This document shows positions 1 through 18,383 of a stretch of DNA of 64,000 nt, piece after piece. Source of the stretch: Cardinalis cardinalis (taxonomy: Eukaryota > Chordata > Aves > Passeriformes > Cardinalidae); the NCBI GenBank assembly GCA_014549065.1, contig JACDOX010000151.1:1349041-1413040 (forward strand), given 5' to 3'. The notes under the pieces were generated by a model. That model made no database searches. It was not told the origin of the DNA and saw only the letters and a program-made list of their open reading frames with translations. The position numbers and the translations under genes were made by a program. Numbering within the stretch: position 1 is the first letter of the stretch; each line of letters begins with the position of its first letter.

Positions 1-1790
1 CAGGGTAGCTCAGGTATAGACTGCATATGTTTGTAAGTTTTTTTACAACCCTCTGTGGCTGCCCTGTATTCCTGAACTAGAGGGGTTGGAATTACGTAGT
101 ACGAAGGAGAGTGACATTGGAATAGTTCGGTTTAGGTCAGCTCTCTTCTGCTTTGATGNACTTCAGGCCCATTTTCTAAGCTAAAGGCAAAGACTGGGAG
201 AGCAGCTGAAGCATCTGTGAAATGGGCACTGAAATACTTGTCAGGCTGAAAATAAGAGCTGTGTAGGCCTAAATTCAGGAAATCAAGAGGACAATAGAAA
301 TCTGTAATTATTATTAATAGATAATAATTTCAGATTTCCTATAGGGTGCGGGGGAGTTTCCAGCCTCTAACACGTAATTTGTGATGGCAACTGAAAATCT
401 TTCCCAAGGATCAGAGCCATGTGTATTGATAGAATGGTGCTGGGACTCTCCTGTAGGGTTTGCTGCAGAGAAGTCGTTAAGTTATGCACTGTCCATACTT
501 GCAGATCTGTCAGTGATGTTACAACTGGCTCCTCTTTCTCCCTTTTATAAGAGCCTACGTATCATCGGCAGGACAACCCGACTACTAAAAATGTATTGCA
601 CTGGTGAAGCCTTGCCTGGGTTCAGGGGCTTTCTTAGGAGCTGCTTTATTACCTGACACGAGGGAAATGGGNCTCCTAATGTGGCTTTTGAGGGTTTCAT
701 TCATGGGTGATGTTGCTTTATCTTTTGATCTGCCTGACAGAGTAGGCTACACTTTTAATTTTTTNGAAGTAGGCATTTACACTAAGATACAATCCTGATC
801 TGGTTAAAATCAGTTTTCAAGTACATAAAGCTGTTTCCTCAGAATTCTTGCTCTGAATGCTNTCCATGCTAGGGGAGTGTGGAGGGCTGTGCTCTGTGGG
901 CAGGATGGTGACACCACTGTGGTGCAGAGGTGTGGTGGGAGCTGTAGCTCTGTCATACCAGCTTAATGGTGGGGTTCTGAGCCCAAGTTGGGTTAAATGT
1001 CTGATTTTCATGTATTACAGTTATTTTAGAACGAAACTTTTCTTCAGTCTTACCCTGTTCTNATAACTGCTGATGAACAGTCCACATTAAAAGCCTTGGC
1101 GAGAACCAGGATTTTGTCTGATGAGGAACAGAATTCCTGTTTTACCCTGGAGATGCCAGCTGCTGTGGGTTAGCCCGACAGATGTCTATTGCTAACCTGA
1201 ATCTTATCCCAGTTGTTTAAAAAAGGGCCTTTTCCTCTCAGTTGAGGCAGGACCCAGATGAGGCAATGTTTGNCTCATTCATGATGTTTAAAAGCTTATT
1301 CTGTTTTCTTTTTTTTTAACCTCTTCCTCTCTCCTTAAGGGATTAGGTAGGTGTGACTTGGGCTCTTTTGCTTTTAGTTCACTGTCTTGGANGCCACCTA
1401 TCATTTCACTTCCTGGTAGCATCTAATGTCAGGAAATTTCAAAGAAAAATGTTATGTATGAAGCAAGTGTATGCTGAACTCCTTTTCCTTGTGACTAAAA
1501 ACATACAATCCTTTCAAAGCTAATGTTGAGCACAGTGTTGTCACACTGACCAATACCAAGAGCACTGATGCGTATGTAACTATGTAAAAAAATCAACATT
1601 ATTAATTCAAAGTACTTGCTAGTTAATACATTTGGAATTATTTTTGCCATTTTCTTCTTAATGGTACTGCTTCTGAGTGAGTTCTGCAGCTTGGCTTGAC
1701 TGCTTGTGGACTTTGGATAAGGATTGTGATTAAATGAATGTAGTAAATACACCGTTGTGGTTGTGCTTTTGTTGATTCTGGAAGACTTAC

Positions 1791-2010
1791 CTGATATTTT
1801 TTACTAGTAGCTACTTGCTGCNGCCTTGAGAAGGTGTTTCCAGAGACGGGCCCGTCCATGGTTGAGGTTTGTAGGTGGTGCAGCAGCAGTGTCTGTCCTG
1901 TAATTTCCTCGGATCCGTTGTTAAGTAGGTCCTTGCTGAGGGAGTTGGTCGAAGGCTGTTCAGAGGCACCTCTTGTTCTGGGGCTGCTTGGTGACTCAGT
2001 TGTCACACCT
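1791..2010 (-). other. Exon-like open stretch, unidentified, antisense to PAFAH1B1
   Basis: On the - strand the frame is open for about 72 codons and ends at a consensus donor, CAG|GTAAGT, at 1790/1791. An acceptor-like AG lies near 2009-2012. The predicted peptide includes SKDLLNNGSEEITGQTLLLH and ends KKYQ at the donor. The family was not recognised. It could be an exon of an antisense gene, a decayed copy, or chance. Confidence 0.25.
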
Positions 2011-5000
2011 CTTGTGAGGTAGGTGACAGGCTCTGTGGCGTGGTGCTGTGCTGGTTTGCATCTGGGATAGCACAGGGGCATTCATGACTGAGATTATTTG
2101 TACCTTGCCTCTTGTATCCATGTTAATTGTTCCCGTTGTGCTCCACAAACCTTAAGTTCCTTTGGTTTAATTAGGCAGACAAGTGTTCCCCTCCCCACCT
2201 CCCCCCGAGATTGCCTCTGCCTTGTTTTTCTGCTTAATGCTAAAGCAAAGGTGTTACGTTTATCCCTCTCTAAGACTAGAGGAAAATCAGCTGGACGCAG
2301 CTAGGCTGTTTACTGCAGATAAATGACTATTTCTTCCATAATGAAACAACGTTGGCAGCTTGTCTTGTGCTGGATCCACCTGCTTTTTGGGGTGAAGAAA
2401 GAGATTGGATAAACAATTTGGTTTGTTTAAATGCTCATGTCTTTGAAATCTATTAAGAGGATGATGTCATTAATGAGTGTCTATGTATTTTAAACAGATG
2501 GTGTCTGTTTAAATCAGTAATGGTAGAAGTTTCTGGTTCTCTCACCTTCAGCTCTGTTTTAGAGGCAGGAGTGTAGTACGTGAACTAGAACCTTGATTTC
2601 ATTGTTTTTGGTACTAGTGTCATGAAAGGTTGAACTCTGTACTCTGTAATAGAATAAGATGTAGATCACAATTATGATGAGCTTTTTGGTTTCTCCCCCC
2701 CTCTGGGCAAGTGAAACCATTTTTGGTCNACAAGATTTGAAAATGGATAAAGGACCAACAGTGTTCTCATGACTGAAGAGTGGAAGTTCTGTCTAAGTTC
2801 TTGTTTGGATTTCTTTGTGGTTTATACCTTCCCCCGTTTCTAAAATATTAACAGGTTTCCTTTAAGTTTTCTTCTGGATATCTTTCTTTATAAATTTAAT
2901 CAATTTGTGGTTGTTTTTGTTAATATCACATTGCCAGGGTAACAGGCAGTTTAATGATTGAATTATTTGAATTTGGTTATAGTCCTGTCAGCTCTTTTAN
3001 AGTTATAAATCTGTTACTTAATTTTTCAAGCCAGAGAAGTATAGGAGGAAGAACTGAGAACAACNAAGTTCAAACCCAGTGCATGCCTGCTGACAGACAT
3101 ACCTAAGTGCAGCACTCTTCTCCTGGTGGTCTAGAATTGCTATCCCAAAATGTGTGTGTGTTGTTTGACCTAGCAATGATGATACTGAAAAATACCCTGC
3201 TGGAGTGATGCAGCTGACCCTGATGTGCTTTGCTCTGAGCAAGTGTTGAGTAGCAGCGTGTAACACCGAGCCCGTAACACTACCCCTACCTGCTGTCCTG
3301 CTGCTCTCACAGCACCTGAGAGTAGAGTGCGGACTGCCAGGTTAGAAACCTTCTCACACGTTAGAGCTTTATTTTCTACTGCAGCCTGCATTTTTCCTAT
3401 TGTTGGTAGCTAAATTGACCTGCGTTTTCACATAGAATTGAACAGGCAGGTTACAAGAAGGATGTTTTCCCTTGTTTTCCACCAAAGCCTACACACAGAC
3501 CTCAGGCTGAAGCTCTGACCTGGAGGAAGCTCAAAGGCTCTAAAATTAGATAATATGACAGTGCTCACTCAAGATGTTTCTCCTGAGAATTAATTGTATC
3601 ATGCTTCTATCAAAATTGCAAAACTGAAGTGATACATGGTGAAAAAATGTCAAGATTGAATTAATTTAAAGTCTTCTTTTTAAAAAAAATGTTTCCCAAG
3701 CAAATTTGGCCCAGATTCCTCAAAGTCATTTAGTGTTGGTGCCTGGGAAGGTAACGAGGCCAGAAATGTGTTTTGTTGTTTTACAGTCCTAAAGGTGGGT
3801 AGTGTCTGCCAGTGATGTGTTAAAAATTTAGCTTGAAATAATATGGGAAAGCAGACGGGCATAGGAGTTGATTTCAGAATGCACGGGCGTTTCTTTCGGC
3901 AGCATACTGCGTGGAGCACCCTACTTGCTCCTGTTTTATAGCATCTTGATGACATTCCTTAGCTTTATTTTTCAGATGTAATTGCAACCTGCATTCCAAG
4001 TCTTTGGAACACAGGCNCTATATCTGATCTGCTACAGACTGCTTTCTGGTTCCCCACAGATTTTGTGCTGAATGATTTTCAGAACTAAACTACTGCATCA
4101 GGTTTTTAGCAAAAGCTGTAAAAGTAGGTGAAATGGGGAGGAGAACAGGCGTAAAAATTTTCACTTTTTTCATGTTAAAAATATATTTCCTTTGATAAAC
4201 CTGTAACTGAGCTGAAACAGAAAANGTTTTTTATGAATTATTATAAGCACTGCACAGAATGCTCTGTGTACTCTGTGGATACTACATTGATGTATCAAGC
4301 AAAGTGTTGACCTACAGGCATTTTGAGACTTCCCTTAATTGCAGAATAACAGGCTTACTAAACATATGAATTAAAAATAAGGCTCAGAGTTGTAATTCAG
4401 ATCAGATTTGCTTCTTGTTTTGTTTTTCCCAAATCAGATAGCTGTTGGAGCTCACTTTGTTGTAATCCCTCAGCCTGCTTTACTGATGTAGGCTGAAAAG
4501 TGCAAAAAAGATTAACCCAGCTCATAAATGAGTAGCTTTCTCATATTCTCCCACTCATCTCTGCTGGCTTAGCAGGTGATGGATTCCAACATTTTCTAGG
4601 ATAAGGTCTGTTTGCCGCACGAAGAGCAGCTGCATGCCTGTGCCAGGGTGATTCTACTGTGCATGAGCTTTTCTGAAGTAATGGGGGGCAGGATGAAAGC
4701 AGGAGAGGAACTGAATTATTTTACTTGTTACTGTTTTTTTTCCTATCAACAGATAAAGGCATATCTAGGAACCCTTTTCAGGTCCTGATAGTTATGCCTA
4801 NGAACCATGGATATTACTTCACTTCTACGGAATCTGGTTTTGAGTACATTGTGGAAAGAATTGTCTTATTCTGTGGCTTGAGTTTGATAGAGCAGCTTTT
4901 TGCTTATGCTTTTAAAACAAAATCAGACTCATAAAAAATGAATTTAAATTTAAAGGAAGTTTTCTCATATAGTTGATAGAATTTAGCAACATAATCCAGG

Positions 5001-6150
5001 TGTAAGAGAACAATTCATGTGGTCTAGTTCTTCCATAAGGACTGTAGCTCTAATTGCCTGGGAATTACTCGTAAATAACCCCTTTAAGTTCTCTTGTTGA
5101 TGTTATGAAACAGGATACACTGTCAAAGAACCTTGCAAGGACCTCCTGTGCCAGCCATGTAGCAAGAGACAATGCAACAAGAGTTTCGCCTTTAGTAANG
5201 CACAAATGGATCCTTTCAGCTTTAAAGAATTGTGGAATTTAATTCTGATTATATCAATTCAGTTACTCTTTTTGGTGGCCTTTGGTTTTCATAAATGGCT
5301 GGCCCTTCAATGGGATTATAAAATTAGCTGAAGAGAGGGAGATAACTGAAGTAGAATTTTGCGTATATTAACAACNCAGAAGTAAACTCCAGGAGTTTTC
5401 TTTGAGGTAAAAAAACCTTTTAAGAATGATGGAATGTGTTAGAGAAACCACTTGAAAGTTGATAGCATATAGCTGGACGCTTCAAAATGTTTTAATTTTG
5501 TGTGGGTTATTGACATTTTAAATGATAAGCTAAGATTTAAATTGGAACCTAAATGTGAGTAATAAAAAACTCTTAATTGATTTCACAGTGTGAACCCAGT
5601 TTTGTGTTCCTGATGCTGGTGTCAGTCTGCAAAAGTGATGTCCGATTTTGTTTCCTTCAATAAACGTTCTTGGAGAATATAATTTAAAATGTTGTCATAA
5701 TAATACTTACGGAAGAAATGGTCTTGTAGCTGAGTTAACTAAATATTAGAATTCTGCAAAAATATACAATTCCTAAAGCACAGCAGTGTTGAGCTAAAGG
5801 TTTGTTGAGCTTTCAGAGCTGCACTCTGCTGGTCTGTTCTGTATCTGCTGATGCTTTAGCTCTATATCTGATACCATGTATTACTTCTAATTTTTAATAT
5901 AATGGACTACAGTTACATGTTTAGTGTACATAGCTTGTGTTTTTGTGGCGAAGACTGTTTATGGAGCCTAAACCTACTGTGACTTTTTCTGAGCAGCAGA
6001 AATGGGCGCTGTTAGTCAGTTAAGTGTCTCCTGAAGCAAGTATGAACACAGTCATAGAAATACCTGCAAGCCAAGGTGTATCATTTATTGGCATAGCNTA
6101 CCATGAGCTGTGGGGAATCTCTTGCCTGAAAGTGATTATTTTTTCCCTAC

Positions 6151-6384
6151 CTGATTGCTGTGACTGAGCGTGTAGCTATTGTGCTTGGATACCTCCTGTA
6201 GAGCTGTCTCAGCTAACAAATGGAGCTGAACTTGTTTCATTTTGCTGTCGGTGCATTTATGAATCATTTGCAGGTCTCTCATTAAGTCATTGTGAAGTTT
6301 TCCAGTAATCTCGGAAGCACTTGAACCACACTGATAGCCATCAGTGGAAGAGCCCAGTGTTTGAAGGCAGGAAGCAGCAGCGGT
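6151..6384 (-). other. Exon-like open stretch with helical peptide, antisense to PAFAH1B1
   Basis: Between an acceptor-like TTCCACAG and a donor CAG|GTAGGG lie exactly 234 nt, open in one frame with phase 0 at both ends (78 codons). The peptide looks helical and amphipathic (EITGKLHNDLMRDLQMIHKC, then KMKQVQLHLLAETALQEVSK). A stop follows 12 nt after the donor. The family was not recognised. Confidence 0.3.
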
Positions 6385-6852
6385 CTGTGGAATCCTCTCG
6401 GTCACCCTGGGGCAGAGGGTGTTCCTGGCCGTGCCAGCTCAGCGGTGCCCGCTGCCAGGTTGGCTGCCAGGTTGACGTGGGGCTGGCTGGGTGCCCCGAG
6501 GGGCAGAGCCCAGCCTTGCAGCCCCTGTCCTCAGTGCAGTGAAGCTCAGGAATCTTTGAACCCCAGTTTAGGAAGAAAGGGGGAAATGGTCAGACATGAA
6601 GAGTCAGAGGGTCCCATTTATTTTTTTTTAAATGAGAAAGTCAGAAGAACCTGCACTGTGCTGTTTTTACCTTCCCTTGCAGGTGAAGGTTCTTCTGCTT
6701 TTCAGGTATTCCTGCTCAGTTTGTTACTCTTCATCAGTAACTCTTTGTGCTTTAGAAACTTGTGCAGGGAAAAAGTCTGGCCTGTGATNATTCTTGGCTG
6801 TCTCTTTTAAAATTAATTTATTTTTAAAGATTATGCTTTAGTATGCTACTCT

Positions 6853-7131
6853 CTAGTCCTGCAGCACCAAAGGATTGAAGTAGGTCTGCTCTCTGTACTG
6901 CTCTGGTGTTTCTGCCAGTCCTGAGTATAAAAGCTGATCTGTAGCTGAGTGGAAAGGTGGACAGCTGGGATGAGGTGCAGTTGCCTGCTGAGGATCTGCT
7001 GCTGTTAGTGGAGCTGAGGAGTATGTTTTGTGTAGGTAAGGAATGGTTTCTGTTGTTGTAGGAAACCATGCAGGTCCTGTGCTGCCAGGAGCAGTGAGGT
7101 GCCCATTGCATGTGTCGTACCTGTGCCAGCT
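6853..7131 (-). other. Open stretch ending in a stop, unidentified, antisense
   Basis: A - strand frame without an ATG is open for about 92 codons and ends in TAG at 6853-6855. The peptide contains SATDQLLYSGLAETPEQYRE and terminates FNPLVLQD, which reads like a coding C terminus. It lies upstream, in - strand order, of the 6151-6384 stretch, so the two cannot be successive exons of one intact gene in these frames. Confidence 0.22.
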
Positions 7132-7457
7132 TCAGGTCTTCTGCCAGCTCCCAATTTTAAAAGGCTTACAATGACACCTGATCTTGCTGAGAGCACCTGT
7201 AGCCCTCTGCTACTGTCCTTATGCAGAGTTTTGCCACTTGGTGCTTTTGTATATGCAGACTACTGATAGGGAATCAGATAGGTTTTAAGTTAGAAACTAC
7301 GACTTGGAAGAGTGTAAGTGGGTATTAATAAAAGGCACATCTTGGTTCACACTAAATTAGTAGCTGTTACTCCATGGGTGGCTAAGTTCAGTGTGCTTTT
7401 TCCTGTATTTAATAGTGGACAGAGTAAAATTCTCATGCAAAGACACCTTTTCTTTCA

Positions 7458-7686
7458 GAAGAATATCGAACTCTGTCTTGACGCTGCCTTAATGTGCTGA
7501 TACAAAGTGACCATTTTGATGCAAGATGTAATGGACTGGTGGCAGTTCTTTGTGCGTTGTTTTTGTTCCCTAGGGTTCCCCCAGAGCTCCAGCTGCCTCT
7601 CATGGCTGAGCTGTTTGAGAGTAACATGGTGATGGCTGATAGGTGATGGAGGAGGACTGGTTAGTCTTGCTTTGCTGAAGCCTGTA
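7458..7686 (-). other. Open stretch with coiled-coil-like peptide, antisense
   Basis: The - strand frame is open from an acceptor-like CATACAG to a TGA at 7455-7457. The peptide includes SPPPSPISHHH followed by LKQLSHERQLELWGNPREQK. There is no recognisable family and no clear donor. It is recorded because it belongs to a run of similar open - strand stretches in this region. Confidence 0.2.
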
Positions 7687-8439
7687 TGTCACAAAGTCTG
7701 CTCCAGCTGAAAAAAGAAGGTAGTTCACATAGTGGCACAGGTGTGTCATTAATGGTGGTCCTTTTGGGTTTTTTGGGTTTGAACACTTCTGCTTGAGTAG
7801 GGTTCTTTGTGTGTGGGATTTTTGTTTGATTTGGTTTTTTCTTTGTTTACAGTGGACTTTGGTTGTTTTAGTTTTGTTTTTCTGGTTTTGTGTATGAAGG
7901 AGGCAATCCTAAAAATACTTCCCCTTCTATTCAGGTGGCTTTGTAGTTAAAAGTCAGGAATGCTGAGCAGGGTGCTTGGAACAGACCCTTCTGGAGGAGC
8001 GAGAAGCTGTAGATCAGTTGGTTGGTGGCTTTAGCTCAGCTGTAATTTGCTAATAGCAGGAGTAGCTACTTTGCCATGTGGCTACTGGAATTTATCTAGT
8101 ACTAGGATCTGTTTCTCACTAACAATTCAGAGTTAGATTGTGGAGCAGCCCAGGTGTTGGGAAGCGGATATGGGATATGGAAAAGTTTGGGGTTACTTTA
8201 CATTTGACAGGGAAAATGCATTTCTAAATAGATGACATGTGAAAGATGGCCTTAAAAACACAGTTGCTGTTATTTTTTAGACTAGTGCTATAATTGCATC
8301 TTCCAAAAATTGATGAAATATTGGGCTTTTTTACTAGAGTCAGTACACTGGCACTGGATTTGCTAGGCATTCACTGCATTGTGGCGGTTCATAATACAAA
8401 TCCCACCTTCAGGTTTTCCCTCTGGCAGGCCTAGAGGCA

Positions 8440-8600
8440 GATTTTGGCCGTTGTGTTTGCGCTGTGCTGCTGGGCGCTGCGGCAGCGCTGCCGTGTGTTG
8501 GGAAGTGCCCGGTCCCGTTCCGCCGCCCCCGCCGCGCCCGAGCCCGGCTCGGCACCGCGTGTCCCGCGGCGCGCCCTCTGCGGGCGCCTCTCAGCACTGC
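8440..8600. promoter_or_regulatory. CpG-rich patch, possible alternative promoter or exon
   Basis: About 160 bp are very GC- and CpG-rich (GCCGCCCCCGCCGCGCCCG, CCGCGGCGCGCCC) within AT-rich flanks. Such an island 1.5 kb before the PAFAH1B1 leader exon could be an alternative transcription start or a non-coding first exon. No clear splice donor was found just downstream, so the role is open. Confidence 0.35.
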
Positions 8601-9299
8601 AGGACCCTGGTTTTGATGTTAACGAAATTTCCGTTAATTTGAATGTGGTACTCTGCTCTGTGCTGAGCACCGGACATCTCTTGAAACCCAGTTGTCTCTT
8701 TACCTGGCATGAATTGGGTTATGGGACAAGAGGAGGTGAAATGCTTGCTTCTGTTATCTGAAAGGATGAAGCCTGTGCTGTTAGTTTTCAGATGGATTGT
8801 TTCTGAAATAGCTATTGGGGAAGAGGTTAGTCTAATTAAATGAGGCATTGCCTGTTCAGAGTGCTCCTATCATAACTGGCTAGCAGGCAGTATTACAGTG
8901 TGCAGCATTTAACGTGGAAGATCCACCAACAGGGTGGAAACAAGCAACTTGCTGCTTAAGCTCATTTTGAAGCAGGCAGCAGAGCCTAGACAGGTTTAGA
9001 AAGAGGCCTCTGATCCCCTGTGATGAATAAGTAGCCATTAATGATACATGCTTGGTATTTTCCTTACTTTTTTCATAATGGGCTGTTGTTTAGAGGGGGC
9101 TCCTTACTGAAATTGTTATTGAGCTGTGATACTGCAGTCAGTGTACCTGTGTGTCTAGGGAGGGGCAGAGGTGAGGCACGGGAGTGTGCAGTCCTCTAGC
9201 AGTCGATAGAAAGTTTACAAACCCACCTGCTGTCTCTGAGCCTCTGTGCATTGCCTCAGCTTATCTNGGTGCTGAAGGCTGGTTGGTTGGTCAGACTTG

Positions 9300-9745
9300 C
9301 TGAGCAGCCTGAGTGAATGATGAGTTCTGTACAGAACCTGCCAGGTGTGCAAGAAGTGCCATTTCAGCACTTCGCATGGTCGTGGTACTCACAAGGTCCC
9401 TGCAGTGCAGAAAGCAAAGGCAGCGTGGGTTTGACGATGTCACTGAGCAGAGGCTGAAGCTGCCCAGTTGAAGCAGGTTGTGCNCTGAGAATGCTGCAGT
9501 TGATGTTTCTGAATCAAAGGATACTAATGAGTCTGTGTTTTGAAAAAGCACAGCTCCGCTGACTTGAGCCACCTTGAGCGTGTCGGGTTTCAGCTGTNTC
9601 CCGAGTTGGCTGGCCTTGCCAGAGGTGTTGTGATCACTCACTGCCTGAGCCCAGCTGCAGTCATGGGCTTGTGGCAGCTCTACCCATGGTAATGGTGCCA
9701 CTCTGATCAGATTGAAGGACTGTTTAAAAATTTGCTGTGGCCTGA
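9300..9745 (-). other. Longest open stretch in the PAFAH1B1 upstream region, antisense
   Basis: About 150 codons are open on the - strand. It follows an acceptor-like CCATGTTCAG at about 9741 and contains a donor-like GTGAGT near 9391. The peptide includes NTDSLVSFDSETSTAAFS. A second frame over the low-coordinate end reads QLQPLLSDIVKPTLPLLSAL, so a splice or frameshift inside is possible. The family was not recognised. Confidence 0.22.
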
Positions 9746-10012
9746 ACATGGGTGGGATGAAGTATTAACTCCAGGTAAACAAAGAGAACAAGTATTGTCT
9801 CTTATCAAAGGTTCTTCCAAACTCCCTCAGGTGGTGGTACTGGAGTGGGAAAAGTCATTTGTGTGCTGCAGTTGTGTAGCACTGTAGCTGCAAGGGCCCC
9901 ATGCTGGGCTAGAGCCAGAATCTTTAAAGATGCTGCTTGGATAAATCTAAGAAAGCTGCCTGAGCATGCTTGTTTCAAGGAAACAAATGATGTCTCTTTC
10001 TCCTCTTTGTAG

Positions 10013-10189
10013 ATGGATTGAATCTTCTGTGTTGAATGCCTCTGGATTTCCTACTGGGTTTGACATCTGGGGAAATACTTGTGATTTAAGCCGCTGTGGC
10101 AGACTGAATTGTGGATCCTGGGTTCCCAAGACTTCAGCTCTTGAGGAGAAGCCGCTGCTCGATCACGTTAACCTGACATCTCAGCCACG
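10013..10189 (+). other. PAFAH1B1: PAFAH1B1 5' UTR portion of the first coding exon
   Basis: A strong acceptor (TCTCTTTCTCCTCTTTGTAG) ends at 10012, so the exon starts at 10013 and holds 177 nt of leader before the ATG. The leader begins with an ATG whose frame is M-D-stop. A second ATG at 10036 opens a 17-codon upstream ORF ending at TAA 10087-10089, about 100 nt before the LIS1 start. The non-coding first exon is expected further upstream, probably outside the window. Confidence 0.8.

Positions 10190-18383
<8,194 letters not shown>

Larger units (their letters stand above)
1..10012 (+). other. PAFAH1B1 intron 1 or upstream region
   Basis: No known gene is recognisable on either strand. Sequence is AT-rich with T-runs, a GC-richer patch at 6380-6545 and a compact CpG-rich patch at 8440-8600. 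Several - strand stretches are open and exon-like (1791-2010, 6151-6384, 6856-7131, 7458-7686, 9300-9745) and are listed separately. It is called intron 1 because the leader exon at 10013 starts with a splice acceptor. Confidence 0.6.

Noticed and set aside
8379..8761. ORFs in the CpG-rich patch of the PAFAH1B1 upstream region
   Set aside because: Short, on both strands, and explained by local GC content; kept only as a possible regulatory element.
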